The notes: a model not told the origin generated them from the letters alone. Counted from the first letter of the stretch, positions 53,921 through 63,123 are shown. The stretch: DNA of 64,000 nt from an uncultured Alphaproteobacteria bacterium (GCA_902825865.1 CADECX010000015.1:1-64000); one strand, 5' to 3'. Numbers and translations are program-made.

Positions 53921-55825
53921 TCAATGCGCAGGCTTTTCCGTCGCGGCTGCGTTGCCCAGGTCCGCCACCGTCGCTTCCCAGGGGAAGGACAGGCTCGGGT
54001 CATTGGCAAAGCGCTGCATGCGGATGGTCAGGCGCGCGCCGCAGCCCGGCGCCAGCCGCACCGGGAAGCTGGTTCCATTGACCGGCATGGTGGTCTTGCC
54101 GTCCGACACCGAAACGATCTGGTGCTCGCCATAGGCGCCGCCCTGCACGATCACGCTGCGCGCCAGGGTGGGGTTGATGTTCACCAGGCTGACGGTGAGG
54201 CTGTCCGGGCCCCAGCTGTCCACCAGCGCCGCCACATCTCGCGGCATGCCGGCGCGGCGGCGTTCGGGGTCGAAATAGCGCAGGCGGCAGAACAGCAGCA
54301 TGCCGCCCTGGTTGGGCGAACTTCTCGCCCAGCTGCCATGCTGCAAATAGAGGCCGCCTTCCATCAGCTGGGTGAGTGAGGCGATGGCGGCGGGATTGAA
54401 TTCCAGCTGCGAGTCCGCCAGCCGCATGTCGGAGGAGGTGTTGTCGGCTTCCACTTCCGCCATGCGCGTGCGGATGCGGTTCAGGCTGGCATGCAGCGCC
54501 TTGACCGGGTAGCCGGGATTTTTGCCTTCCAGATAATTGTACCATTCGGTGTCCTCGCAGCGGGCGCGATCCGCCGGCTTCATGGACAAGGCGTAGATTT
54601 CCAGGAAGTTGAAATTGTAGTTGCCCGGACGGAAGCTGTAGAAGCCCTTTTCGCCATACATGGTGGGCGTGGACTTCTTGCCGTCGACCACTCTGGCGGC
54701 GGCGTCGAATTTGTCGGCGGTCTTGCGCCACACATCCAGATATTTGTCGTCGCCCTTGGACAGAAGATAGGCGTTCATGAAGCCGTTGATGCACCATGGA
54801 ATGCGGTTGCGGTCGGCGGGTTTTCCGGTCTGCGGCACGATGGGCGAAAAGCCCCAGCCATAGGCGCTGCCCCACCATTGGTTTTTGGGCCCGCCGATCT
54901 TGCCGTCCACGCCCACCTTGGAAGGAATGATGCCGCCATTGTCGCGCGCGCGCTGCGCCCAGGCGTCGCAATAGCCCAGCACCCAATCCTTGTACTTCTG
55001 CTGATGGGTCAGCATATAGGCGTTGGTGGCAAGCTGCGTGGCGCCGAGATTCAGCGGCTGGTCGCCCACCACATCCTCGTAACCCGTAAAGTGCGCCAGC
55101 ATCATCTTGTAGTCTTCCTCGCCATGGCCGAGCGAGGGGAAGCGGTTCTTGATATCGATGGGATCGCCGGTCCAGTCCAGCGGCGTGGCGTCGACCAGCA
55201 TCGGGCCGCGGCTGCCGTTCATCATCGACTTGATCAGCTTGAGCTTGGGATCGTAATTGGGCGCGCCGGGATCCTCGTCCATGTAGAATCCGGCAAAGCG
55301 CTGGACGCGCTGCTTGTAGCGGGCGCTATAGGGATCGCCCAGCGGCATCAGGTTGAAGACCGTCAGGCCTTCGCCATTGTGCTGCCAGTCAAACTGGCTG
55401 GGGAATTCCTTGTAATACATGCCCAAGCGGCCGATCGGCACATCGGTGGTCTTGGCGGTCATGTATTGCTGGACATGGCCCTCATAGGCCTTGGTGTACA
55501 TCTCGCGGATGATGTCATCGCCGCCCAACGCATAGAGATGCGGCCAGTCATTGACATTCTCGATCGCATCATCGGGACCGTCATCGCCGCCCCAACGCTC
55601 GGTGGTTTCCAGCCAGCCATTGGCCTGGTTGAAATAGCGGCGGAAGAACTTCACGCAGGCCGCGGTGTGCTGGCGCAGCAGCTCGCGTTCGAGCAGCGCC
55701 CATTCCGGCGGGTTCATCGGTGTGGCGATGGCAAAGGTGGCCTGTGCCAGCGCCGCATCGGGGATGATAGCCGCCGCACTGGCGGCGGCGGTGCCGAGAA
55801 GAAAAGAGCGGCGGGTGCTGTACAT
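53921..55825 (-). CDS. Tat-exported 634-residue protein, unknown function
   Basis: 634 residues. The N terminus carries a twin-arginine signal (TRRSFLLGTAAASAAA), so the protein is exported folded, often a sign of a cofactor. The rest contains Trp/Tyr/His-rich segments suited to an (alpha/alpha)6-barrel or a similar enzyme, for example GLTVFNLMPLGDPYSARYKQ, LGHGEEDYKMM and a C-terminal beta-rich part (about 500-625). I do not recognise the family. A ribosome binding site (ggaga) precedes the ATG. 15 bases after the cytochrome c gene. Confidence 0.7.
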   Translation of the reverse strand: MYSTRRSFLLGTAAASAAAIIPDAALAQATFAIATPMNPPEWALLERELLRQHTAACVKFFRRYFNQANGWLETTERWGGDDGPDDAIENVNDWPHLYALGGDDIIREMYTKAYEGHVQQYMTAKTTDVPIGRLGMYYKEFPSQFDWQHNGEGLTVFNLMPLGDPYSARYKQRVQRFAGFYMDEDPGAPNYDPKLKLIKSMMNGSRGPMLVDATPLDWTGDPIDIKNRFPSLGHGEEDYKMMLAHFTGYEDVVGDQPLNLGATQLATNAYMLTHQQKYKDWVLGYCDAWAQRARDNGGIIPSKVGVDGKIGGPKNQWWGSAYGWGFSPIVPQTGKPADRNRIPWCINGFMNAYLLSKGDDKYLDVWRKTADKFDAAARVVDGKKSTPTMYGEKGFYSFRPGNYNFNFLEIYALSMKPADRARCEDTEWYNYLEGKNPGYPVKALHASLNRIRTRMAEVEADNTSSDMRLADSQLEFNPAAIASLTQLMEGGLYLQHGSWARSSPNQGGMLLFCRLRYFDPERRRAGMPRDVAALVDSWGPDSLTVSLVNINPTLARSVIVQGGAYGEHQIVSVSDGKTTMPVNGTSFPVRLAPGCGARLTIRMQRFANDPSLSFPWEATVADLGNAAATEKPAH

Positions 55826-55840
55826 GGAAATCTCCGAAAC

Positions 55841-56860
55841 TCAGGGATTTAGGGATGAAAGATAGGCGACGATGTCGATGCGCTGGTCGGCGGTCATCTT
55901 TTCGACCTGCGGCTTCATCATGAAGGCGCCTGGTCCGTTGCGCGCGCCGGTCTTGAAGTCATAGAGCTGGCGCGTCATCTGGCTGGGGGAACGGCCCGCC
56001 AGCGGCGGCACATCGCCATTGCCCTTGAATTCCGGGCCATGACAGGCGGCGCAGGGAAAGCCGCCGACGCCGGATTCGACCAGCTTCTTGCCGCGGGCGA
56101 CAGAGCCGCGTGGCACATAGGCGATGAAGCCGATCATCGAACCGCGCGCATCGATGGCATGCTCGTCTTCCGGTGTTTCGATGATGCGCTTGCCGAGTTT
56201 TTCCTTCGGGCCCGGCACGATGATCATCATGTTGCGCCGGTCGATGTCGGTCTTGCCGACCATGTCGGTTTCCACCACCCGGATCCATTTCTTGTATTTC
56301 AGCTTGGCGAAATACTCGGCGGCGATCCTGACTTCGGCGTCGTTGGAATGCTGGGCCACCATCAGCATGGAATTGATCGAGCCCATCCGGTTGGTCGAGG
56401 ATTTGCGCGTGCCTTCGCGCATGTCCTTGACCTGCTGCACGATGTAATTGGCGGACAGGCCGGCGACGGAGTGGTTCTCCGGCTTGCCCTGGCCGTTGGG
56501 CAGGTGGCAATAGCCGCAGGCCGAGACTTCGGGCTTGCGGCCATGTTCGACGATGGTCGGCATCTTGGGATGGGTCTCGGGGAACCAGTCCGGCACGTTC
56601 CAGCGGTCATTGACCGAGGCGTTGGTGAAGGTCTTCTTCGAGCCCTTCAGGGTCAGCTTCGTGTTGGGATCGAGCGGCGGCCACGGGTGCGTCGCGACCG
56701 CGAAGGCCCAATAGGGCAGCGGATCGTCCGCCAGGATCTTGCCGTTCTGCGGTGGCGGCGCCGGCGGCTTGGCCCCGCTTTTTGTCGCGCCGCTTTGGGC
56801 CAGCGCCGCGCCGGCCAGCAGCGCACCCGAAATTCCCAAAAAAATTGCGATCTTGCGCAT
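55841..56860 (-). CDS. diheme cytochrome c, exported
   Basis: 339 residues from the ATG giving MRKIAIFLGISGALLAGAALAQ (signal peptide); the longer frame is rejected. Two heme-attachment sites are present, CGYCH (115-119) and CAACH (270-274), separated by a domain with a possible Met ligand. Methionines and lysines are frequent. It should carry electrons in the periplasm for the downstream Tat protein. ggggacac lies in front of ATG. First gene of a four-gene minus-strand cluster. Confidence 0.88.
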   Translation of the reverse strand: MRKIAIFLGISGALLAGAALAQSGATKSGAKPPAPPPQNGKILADDPLPYWAFAVATHPWPPLDPNTKLTLKGSKKTFTNASVNDRWNVPDWFPETHPKMPTIVEHGRKPEVSACGYCHLPNGQGKPENHSVAGLSANYIVQQVKDMREGTRKSSTNRMGSINSMLMVAQHSNDAEVRIAAEYFAKLKYKKWIRVVETDMVGKTDIDRRNMMIIVPGPKEKLGKRIIETPEDEHAIDARGSMIGFIAYVPRGSVARGKKLVESGVGGFPCAACHGPEFKGNGDVPPLAGRSPSQMTRQLYDFKTGARNGPGAFMMKPQVEKMTADQRIDIVAYLSSLNP

Positions 56861-57148
56861 GTGTCCCCGATCCCTGATTTCCGCGCCCTTTCTGGGCCTT
56901 GTTGGGCGAAGTGGCGCATGAAAAGCTTCGAAAATCAACGTGCCCGATCAACCCTTTGGGCCAAAAGCCGCGATCAGGCCCACCCCGCCATGACCAAAAA
57001 CCCGCCTCCTGCCCTTTGCTAGACGTTTCGGGCCGCCGAATCCTCCCGTCCGATCCTGGGGAAAACAAGGCTTGCAGGAGACCAACAAAGTCTGAGAGGC
57101 GCTTGCCGGTCATGCGCGAACGAGTCAGGTTCGCTTTGAGAGGGGCTT

Positions 57149-57667
57149 ATGAAAATCATCGCGGCCGCATTGGCGGCCCTGCTTGCGGCCTGTGCGGTCG
57201 CGGAAGCGCAACGCGCGCGTCCGCGTGAAGTGCCGCCCAGCTATTTCTATCTCTATGGCGAATATAATTATTACACCGACAGCAGCGATCTGAGAGGCGG
57301 CGGCGGCGGTCTGGGCTGGAACATCAACCGTCATCTTGGACTGCAGGCGGGCGGTCAGTTGCTGAACGCAACAGGCGTGGACGTCACCAATATCTATGCC
57401 GAGGCCAAACTGTCCTGGCCGTTGACGGACAATTTCTCCGTCTATGCTTCGGCCGGGGGCGCCTATGCGGATGCTTCGTCCAACGTCACCTTGCTGACCT
57501 TCCCGCCCAGAACCGTCAGTGTTTCCAAATCCTCCACCGGCTATCGTATCGGGCTGGGCGTGGACTATTGGCTGGGCGAAAATTGGGGCCTGCGCGCCAA
57601 CTGGCATCAGCAGAATGTCGGCGGGGTCGGCAGCGACATTGCAGCCGGCATCGCCTTCCGCTTCTGA
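57149..57667 (+). CDS. outer-membrane beta-barrel protein, OmpA-like/opacity type
   Basis: 172 residues with a signal peptide (1-20) and about eight amphipathic strands (YFYLYGEYNYY, GGGLGWNI, NIYAEAKLSWP, FSVYASAGGAY, YRIGLGVDYWLG, LRANWHQQNVG) ending in the terminal Phe typical of porin-like barrels. gagaggggctt precedes the ATG. Function not specified by sequence. The gene is alone and is followed by a hairpin terminator. Confidence 0.85.
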   Translation: MKIIAAALAALLAACAVAEAQRARPREVPPSYFYLYGEYNYYTDSSDLRGGGGGLGWNINRHLGLQAGGQLLNATGVDVTNIYAEAKLSWPLTDNFSVYASAGGAYADASSNVTLLTFPPRTVSVSKSSTGYRIGLGVDYWLGENWGLRANWHQQNVGGVGSDIAAGIAFRF

Positions 57668-57673
57668 AAAGAA

Positions 57674-57703
57674 AAAGCCCGCCCCTTGCCGGGAGCGGGC
57701 CTT
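57674..57703 (+). terminator. hairpin terminator after the beta-barrel gene
   Basis: gcccgcccc-ttgcc-gggagcgggc with A and short T tracts on both sides. It could serve both the plus-strand barrel gene and the minus-strand cupin. Confidence 0.65.
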
Positions 57704-57722
57704 AATTCTTGTATTGCGATCT

Positions 57723-58145
57723 CTACTTCGGGATCAGCACATCCGGGACAGGGCTGCGCGGCGGGGTGCCTGTGTCGATCACCAGGGTCACCGCCAGATG
57801 CACCGGCGGACTGCCGGGCTGCGGGCGGCAATCATGCGGCACCTCGCGCGGGATCACGAAGCTTTCGCCGGCCTTCATCTTCATCATGGGCAGGCCCTTC
57901 AGGTGACATTCAAAACTCCCGGTGACCACCTGGGTCATCTCCACCCCGTTGTGCATATGCGCCGAGGTGGTCTCCCCATCCTTCAGGTCGCGGGTGGTGA
58001 TGATGACGGTCTGGGGCTTGCTGCCCGCCGGCACATCATAGTTCTGCGTGTTGGCGCCCTGTGCCACGGCCAGCTTACCGCCCGATTGGGCGAAAGCGGC
58101 GGTGGACGCAAGAACGATAAAGCCTGCGATTGCTGCTGTTTTCAT
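57723..58145 (-). CDS. exported cupin-domain protein
   Basis: 140 residues from the ATG giving a signal peptide (MKTAAIAGFIVLASTAAFA); the longer frame runs into a repeat and is rejected. The cupin core has SAHMHNGVEMTQVVTGSFE, a metal-ligand pattern HxH...E, and PREVPHDC near its end. It is probably a periplasmic metal-binding or small-molecule enzyme. Convergent with the barrel gene. Confidence 0.78.
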   Translation of the reverse strand: MKTAAIAGFIVLASTAAFAQSGGKLAVAQGANTQNYDVPAGSKPQTVIITTRDLKDGETTSAHMHNGVEMTQVVTGSFECHLKGLPMMKMKAGESFVIPREVPHDCRPQPGSPPVHLAVTLVIDTGTPPRSPVPDVLIPK

Positions 58146-58205
58146 GGACTTTACTCCCCAAATTCGCCGCGCAGAGTGGCGCTTTGGCGGAGCGGTTGCA
58201 AGGAC

Positions 58206-58309
58206 TGGCGCGGTTCTTTTGAGCCCTGGCAGCGTCGGCTCGTCGCTCATGGGCATTCAAGCCCACATCGCTCCTCGCTCCTTGCCAGGTCTCAAAATTC
58301 CTCGCGCCA
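58206..58309. repeat. large palindromic intergenic repeat, copy 4
   Basis: tggcgcggttcttttgagccctggc ... gccaggtctcaaaattcctcgcgcca, the ends fully complementary and the centre atgggc-attca-agcccac. Same design as the copies at 22839, 33022 and 43353, between the cupin and egtD genes. Confidence 0.72.
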
Positions 58310-58318
58310 GCGCGAGGA
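58297..58318 (-). terminator. hairpin terminator after egtD
   Basis: On the minus strand cctcgcgctggcgcgagg is followed by aatttt, directly after the egtD stop. It overlaps the end of repeat copy 4. Confidence 0.55.
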
Positions 58319-59281
58319 TTACAGGCTTTCCAGCCAATGCACGCTGAACAGCCGGTCCTGGTCGGTCCAGACCGCGCGCGGATTGAAACCGGCGCGGGCC
58401 GCCATCTCGCGGAAGGATTCAATCGTATATTTGTGGCTGTCCTCGGTATGCACCGGCTCGCCTTGCGCGAATTCGAAACGCTGGCCGCACAGGCCGACGC
58501 TCTGGCGCTTGAGGCTGACCAGATACATTTCGATGCGGTGGGCGCCGGCATTGTAAGGCGCATAATGCGCGAAACCATCCAGGTCGAAATCCGCATCCAG
58601 CTCGCGGTTGGCCCGGGCGAGCAAATTCTTGTTGAACAAGGCGGTGACGCCGGCCGCGTCGTTATAGGCGGCGTGCAGCCGGACCGGGTCCTTGACCAGA
58701 TCGACGCCGACCAACAACCCGCCGCCATGCAGCGTGGCGCGCATGCGCCTGAGCTGCGCCATGGCGGCATCGGGCTTGAAATTGCCGATGGTGGAACCGG
58801 GGAAGAAACCGGCGCGCCGCGCGGGGCCTGGCAGAGCCGGAATTTCCAGCGGAAGGGTAAAATCGCCCACCAATGGCCGCAATGTGAGCGCCGGATAGTC
58901 GGCCGCCAGGCTGCGCACGACATTGCGAAGATAGTCGCCGGAAATATCCAGCGGCGTGTAAGCGCGTGGATTGTGCGCCGCGTCCAGCAGGATGCGGACT
59001 TTGCGCAGGGAGCCGGCGCCGAACTCCACGATTTCGGCATTCTCTCCCATCAACGCGGCGATTTCCCCGGCATGGCGTTTGAGCAGCGCCATTTCGGTGC
59101 GGGTCTGGTAATATTCCGGCAGCTCGCAGATCGCATCGAACAGGCGCGATCCGGTGTCGTCGTAAAAATATTTGCAGGCGATTTCCTTGGACGTCTTGCG
59201 CAGTCCGTTCAGCAGGCTGCCCGCGAAACTGTCTTGCTGCGGAACCGCTATGGCTTGCGGCCGTGCGAGATTGGTGTCCAT
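58319..59281 (-). CDS. egtD: L-histidine N-alpha-methyltransferase EgtD
   Basis: 320 residues. The start ATG overlaps the egtB stop (TGATG). SAM-dependent methyltransferase fold: the VEFGAGSLRKVRILL glycine-rich loop, LDISGDYL and the EgtD-typical FFPGSTIGNF. It makes hercynine from histidine, the first step of ergothioneine synthesis. The C-terminal part carries the EgtD-specific HRIEMYLVS segment. Second gene of the egtB-egtD operon. Confidence 0.93.
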   Translation of the reverse strand: MDTNLARPQAIAVPQQDSFAGSLLNGLRKTSKEIACKYFYDDTGSRLFDAICELPEYYQTRTEMALLKRHAGEIAALMGENAEIVEFGAGSLRKVRILLDAAHNPRAYTPLDISGDYLRNVVRSLAADYPALTLRPLVGDFTLPLEIPALPGPARRAGFFPGSTIGNFKPDAAMAQLRRMRATLHGGGLLVGVDLVKDPVRLHAAYNDAAGVTALFNKNLLARANRELDADFDLDGFAHYAPYNAGAHRIEMYLVSLKRQSVGLCGQRFEFAQGEPVHTEDSHKYTIESFREMAARAGFNPRAVWTDQDRLFSVHWLESL

Positions 59282-60441
59282 CACAGATCCTTTGCCAAGC
59301 GGATTCCCGAGAACTGCCACCGGGCTTGCGGCGGAAAAAAGTTTCGGTAGGTCGCGCGAATATGGCCCGGTGGCGTGGCGCTGGAGCCGCCGCGCAACAC
59401 CATCTGGCCGACCATGAATTTGCCGTTGTACTCGGCCGCGACACCGGCAAAGGGCTTGAAGCCGGGATAGGGATCATAGGAAGAACGAGTCCATTCCCAC
59501 ACCGCGCCATGCGATATCTGTGATGCCTCCCATTCAAATTCCGTGGGCATGCGCGCGCCCGTCCAGGCGGCATAGGCGGCGGCCTCGTAAAAGCTCACAT
59601 GCTCGACAGGCGCGTGGGGGTCCAGTGCTTGCACCCCGGAAAGCGTGAATACGCTTTCATTGCCGTCGCCGTCCTTCAGCCAATAGAGCGGCGCTTCCCA
59701 ATTCTCCTCCTGCACCCGCGCCCAGCCGTCCGACAGCCAGAATTCCGGACGGCGATAGCCGCCATCGGCGATGAAGGCCTGATACTCGCCATTGCTGACC
59801 GGGCGCGAGGCGATGGCGAAGGGTTGCAGCAGGACCGGATGGTGCGGCGTTTCATTGTCGAAAGCGAAGTCCCCGCCTTGATGGCCGATCTGCACGGTGC
59901 CGCCGTCATGGCGACGCCATTCCAGCTTTTGCTGCGCCTGTGGCGCGGCCGGTTCGCGGCGATAGGCGGGCAGCAGGGGATTGGAGAAAAAGGCATGCTT
60001 GATGTCGGTGAGGATCAATTCCTGATGTTGCTGTTCGTGGTTCAGCCCCAGCAGGATGGCCTCGTACAGCGTGGCATCGCCGCAGGCCTGCAACATCGCG
60101 GCATCGATCTGGGCGCGATAGGCGTAAATCTCGTCCAGGTTGGGACGGCTCAAAAGGCCGCGGCGCGGGCGCGGATGGCGCGGTCCCAGCGCCTCATAAT
60201 AGGAATTGAACAGATAGGCGAAACGCGGATCGGCCGGTTTGAAACCGGGCTGCTTGGCCAGGATCACGGTCTCGAAGAACCATGTCGTATGCGCCAGGTG
60301 CCATTTCACCGGACTTGTGTCGGGCATGGATTGCAGCGCGCAATCCTCGGCCGAAAGCGGGGCCGCCAGCTTTTCGGTATGGCTGCGTACCAACGCATAG
60401 GCTTCAGTGAGATTGTTTCGGGGACTTGCGGCGGTCTTCAT
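59281..60441 (-). CDS. egtB: ergothioneine biosynthesis protein EgtB
   Basis: 386 residues from the second in-frame ATG. The N-terminal DinB-like domain gives the iron ligands His51, His135 and His139 (WHLAHTTWFFE; NHEQQHQEL), and the C-terminal FGE-sulfatase-type domain has PVSNGEYQAFI and the GGSSATPPGHIRATYRNFF signature. The mononuclear iron enzyme joins hercynine to a thiol donor by oxidative sulfurization. Neither EgtC nor EgtE is nearby, so the set looks like a short two-gene version. A longer start to 60510 is possible. Confidence 0.93.
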   Translation of the reverse strand: MKTAASPRNNLTEAYALVRSHTEKLAAPLSAEDCALQSMPDTSPVKWHLAHTTWFFETVILAKQPGFKPADPRFAYLFNSYYEALGPRHPRPRRGLLSRPNLDEIYAYRAQIDAAMLQACGDATLYEAILLGLNHEQQHQELILTDIKHAFFSNPLLPAYRREPAAPQAQQKLEWRRHDGGTVQIGHQGGDFAFDNETPHHPVLLQPFAIASRPVSNGEYQAFIADGGYRRPEFWLSDGWARVQEENWEAPLYWLKDGDGNESVFTLSGVQALDPHAPVEHVSFYEAAAYAAWTGARMPTEFEWEASQISHGAVWEWTRSSYDPYPGFKPFAGVAAEYNGKFMVGQMVLRGGSSATPPGHIRATYRNFFPPQARWQFSGIRLAKDL

Positions 60442-60602
60442 CACGGGTCCGTTCGACGGGCTTGCGGGGAAAGTTACGCCGCGGGGCCCTATAATGCGCG
60501 TTTCTTTCAACGGGCCTATGTCGATAACCGCATTGTGCCGTCTTCAGTTCCGCTCAGCCGGGGAATTCGTTCAGGAAAAGCAGGGCTTTGACTGCGCCGG
60601 CC

Positions 60603-61952
60603 CTAGGCCAGCGGCCAGACCATCTCCCCTTCCAACCCGCCCAGCTTGGAGCGTTTGAGGGCGATGTTGCCGCCGCGTGCCTCCACCAGATCGCGCGCAA
60701 TGGACAGGCCCAGCCCATGGCCCGAGCCGGTTTCATCCAGCCGCTGCCCCCGCACCAGCGCTTGCTCGGCGCGCCAGTCCTCCAGCCCTGGTCCGTCATC
60801 TTCCACGCTCAGAAGCACGCATTCTTCATTCCTGTCGCCGGCAATGCGCACCTGGCGGCGGGCGTAACGGGCGGCATTTTCCGTCAAGGCGCCGAGAATT
60901 TCCGACAATTCCTCCGCGCTTCCCGGCACCGCCAGCGTGTCGGGCACATCCACGGCAAAGGCCAGTTTCGCGCCCGCATCGGTTTGCTCGACCACACTCA
61001 CCACCCGTTCGGCCACCAGCCGCGCGGGCACCGCTTCCGGGGTGATGCTCTGGCGCGCGGCCGCTGCCTTGGCGCGCGCTAGTTCGGCTTCGATCGCGGC
61101 GCCGGCGGCGGCGATGGCGCGGTCAAGCCCGTCGGCGACGGCGCCATCGCCGCGCGCCCTGAGTTTGCGGCTTTCCGCCGCCATGACCGCCAGCGGCGTT
61201 TTCAGGCCATGCGCAAGATCGGCGGAGCGCCGCCGCGCCCGTGACAGATCCTGTTCGCGGGTCTCCGCCAGTTGGTTGATCGCCTGGGTGAGGGGCGCGA
61301 CTTCGGGAGGGTGTTGCGCCACCGCCAGCCGTTCCGATGGATTGAGCCGCAAGGCGCGTAGCGCATCGCGCAACCGTTCCAGCGGTTTCAGGCCAAGTTG
61401 CACCTGCACCGCCGCCGCGCCCGACAAGACCAGCCACAGGGCGCCGAGAAACAGAAACAGTTCATAGCTGAATTCGGCGCGGGCGGCGCGTACCGGGGCC
61501 TGGTCCTCGGCGAGCTGGATGATCACTTCATGGCCGCCCGCCAGGGTGAGATGGCGCTCCAACAACAGAAGTTCCTGTTCAAATGGCCCGGCAAGGGTTC
61601 TGCGCTGCCAGCTGGAATTGTCGCCGCCACGCGGTCCGGTCTGCAGCTCCTGATCCCACAGCGAACGCGACCGAAGCCGCCCATGGCGGCTGGTGATCTG
61701 CCAATAGAGCCCACTATAGGGACGCGCGAAGCGCGGATCGGACGGCTGGGTGGTGACGGTAAGGGCGCCTTTTGTGTCAATCTGCAAGCCGGCAATCATC
61801 GGAATTGCCTGGCGGTCGAGTTCCTCGATCTCGCGCCGTTCCAGATGGCGCTGAAACAGGATCGACATCACCAGCCAGGCGACCGCCAGTGACACAAGAA
61901 TTGCGACCGCCGCCCCCGCCAGCAGGCGCAGACGCAGCGAGCGGCTATTCAC
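60603..61952 (-). CDS. sensor histidine kinase
   Basis: 449 residues from the GTG that has ggagg six bases upstream; another GTG two codons earlier would lack spacing. TM segments lie at about 9-33 and 165-185, with a periplasmic sensor part between them. The HAMP-like region and the phospho-accepting His248 in LAHGLKTPL follow, then the ATP-binding domain (LTENAARYA, VEDDGPGL, GHGLGLSIARDLV). Downstream of, and overlapping, its response regulator gene. Confidence 0.92.
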   Translation of the reverse strand: MNSRSLRLRLLAGAAVAILVSLAVAWLVMSILFQRHLERREIEELDRQAIPMIAGLQIDTKGALTVTTQPSDPRFARPYSGLYWQITSRHGRLRSRSLWDQELQTGPRGGDNSSWQRRTLAGPFEQELLLLERHLTLAGGHEVIIQLAEDQAPVRAARAEFSYELFLFLGALWLVLSGAAAVQVQLGLKPLERLRDALRALRLNPSERLAVAQHPPEVAPLTQAINQLAETREQDLSRARRRSADLAHGLKTPLAVMAAESRKLRARGDGAVADGLDRAIAAAGAAIEAELARAKAAAARQSITPEAVPARLVAERVVSVVEQTDAGAKLAFAVDVPDTLAVPGSAEELSEILGALTENAARYARRQVRIAGDRNEECVLLSVEDDGPGLEDWRAEQALVRGQRLDETGSGHGLGLSIARDLVEARGGNIALKRSKLGGLEGEMVWPLA

Positions 61953-62610
61953 GCCCACCCTCCAGCAAATAGCCGAAACCGCGCCTGGTCTCGATCACCT
62001 CGGCGCCGAGTTTCTTGCGCAGACGCGTGATCAAGGCTTCCACGGCATTGACGTCCGCCAGCTCCGAAAGGCCGTAAAGATGATCGGCGATCTCGCCCGC
62101 TGAAACCGGGCGCCCGGCATGATGGCCCAGATAGTTGAGCAGCCGGTATTCCAGCGGCGACAGCCTGACCGCCACGCCATTCACGCTGGCAGCCATGCGT
62201 ATCGTGTCCAGCGACAAGGCGCCGAACCGCATGATGCTGGCGCCCCGGCCCGCGGCGCGGCGCACCAAGCCTTTAACCCGCGCCACCAGCTCGCCCATTT
62301 CAAACGGCTTGCCCAGGTAATCGTCGGCGCCGGCTTCGATGCCTTCGACTTTCTCAACCCAGTCGCCGCGCGCCGACAGTATCAACACCGGAAACAGCCG
62401 GTCGGCGCCGCGCCAGCGCTTGAGGACCGACAATCCGTCCAGTTTGGGCAGGCCCAGATCCAGGATCACCGCGTCATAATTCTCGGTATCGCCGCGAAAC
62501 CAGGCGTCCTCGCCATCGCGGGCCTGGTCGACCACAAAACCTGCTGCCGTCAGCGCCTCGGCGACATGTTCGGCGACATCGGGGGAATCTTCCACCACCA
62601 ATGCCCGCAT
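61945..62610 (-). CDS. OmpR/PhoP-family response regulator
   Basis: 221 residues from the ATG that overlaps the PepSY stop (TGATG). The receiver domain carries the acidic pair VVEDSPD, phospho-acceptor Asp51 in DAVILDLGLPKLDG and Lys in YLGKPFEMGE. The winged-helix DNA-binding domain covers about 128-221 (LSPLEYRLLNYLGHH, ALITRLRKKLG). The pair is typical of systems responding to envelope conditions or metals. Confidence 0.94.
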   Translation of the reverse strand: MRALVVEDSPDVAEHVAEALTAAGFVVDQARDGEDAWFRGDTENYDAVILDLGLPKLDGLSVLKRWRGADRLFPVLILSARGDWVEKVEGIEAGADDYLGKPFEMGELVARVKGLVRRAAGRGASIMRFGALSLDTIRMAASVNGVAVRLSPLEYRLLNYLGHHAGRPVSAGEIADHLYGLSELADVNAVEALITRLRKKLGAEVIETRRGFGYLLEGGRE

Positions 62611-62981
62611 CAATCGTCCCCCGCCCAAAGCACCTCGCCGCTGCGCGCGTCCAGCCGGATTTCGCGCCGGCGTCCCTTGTCGTTGAGGACTTCGATGCGA
62701 TAGGTGACTTTGTCTTTCTTGGTTTCCAGTTCCACCTCCATCACCGTGCCGGGCTCACGCTTGGTGACGATTTCAAGAATGGCGGTCAAGGGCATGATCC
62801 TGCCCTTGCGCACGGCGTCGCGGGCTTCGTCCTGGTCCGAATGCCGCGACGAGGACGAAGAATTGCTGGAAGAGCTGGACGAAGATTGGCTGGAAGAAGA
62901 CGACGATCGGGTTTGGCCGGCGGCGCTTTCGGGGAGCGCTATCGCCAGGGCCATCAGGTAAACCAGCAGCATCCTCGTCAT
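62610..62981 (-). CDS. exported PepSY-domain protein with Ser-rich linker
   Basis: 123 residues. A signal peptide (1-22) is followed by a nearly pure Ser tract (26-45) and then a small PepSY domain (about 52-123; RIMPLTAILEIVTKREPGTVMEVELE and YRIEVLNDKGRRREIRLDARSGEVL). PepSY domains sit in many membrane proteins and are thought to inhibit proteases or sense metals. First gene of an operon with the response regulator and the kinase, so it may be their sensor partner. Confidence 0.82.
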   Translation of the reverse strand: MTRMLLVYLMALAIALPESAAGQTRSSSSSSQSSSSSSSNSSSSSRHSDQDEARDAVRKGRIMPLTAILEIVTKREPGTVMEVELETKKDKVTYRIEVLNDKGRRREIRLDARSGEVLWAGDD

Positions 62982-63123
62982 CGCGGATCATGTTGCAGCA
63001 GGTTGCCGGTGTAATCTAGGCCGTATGCCCTGACAGGGCGCTGACGCGGCTTTGGCGCCAAGCTGACATTTGCCTGACGGTCCCCGCCGGACTGGTGTAG
63101 GCCGGAATCGGCGAAAAACCAGG

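Noticed and set aside
54491..55852. 453-codon plus-strand frame opposite the Tat-exported protein
   Set aside because: Same cause; the minus-strand gene has a Tat signal, ribosome binding site and operon context.
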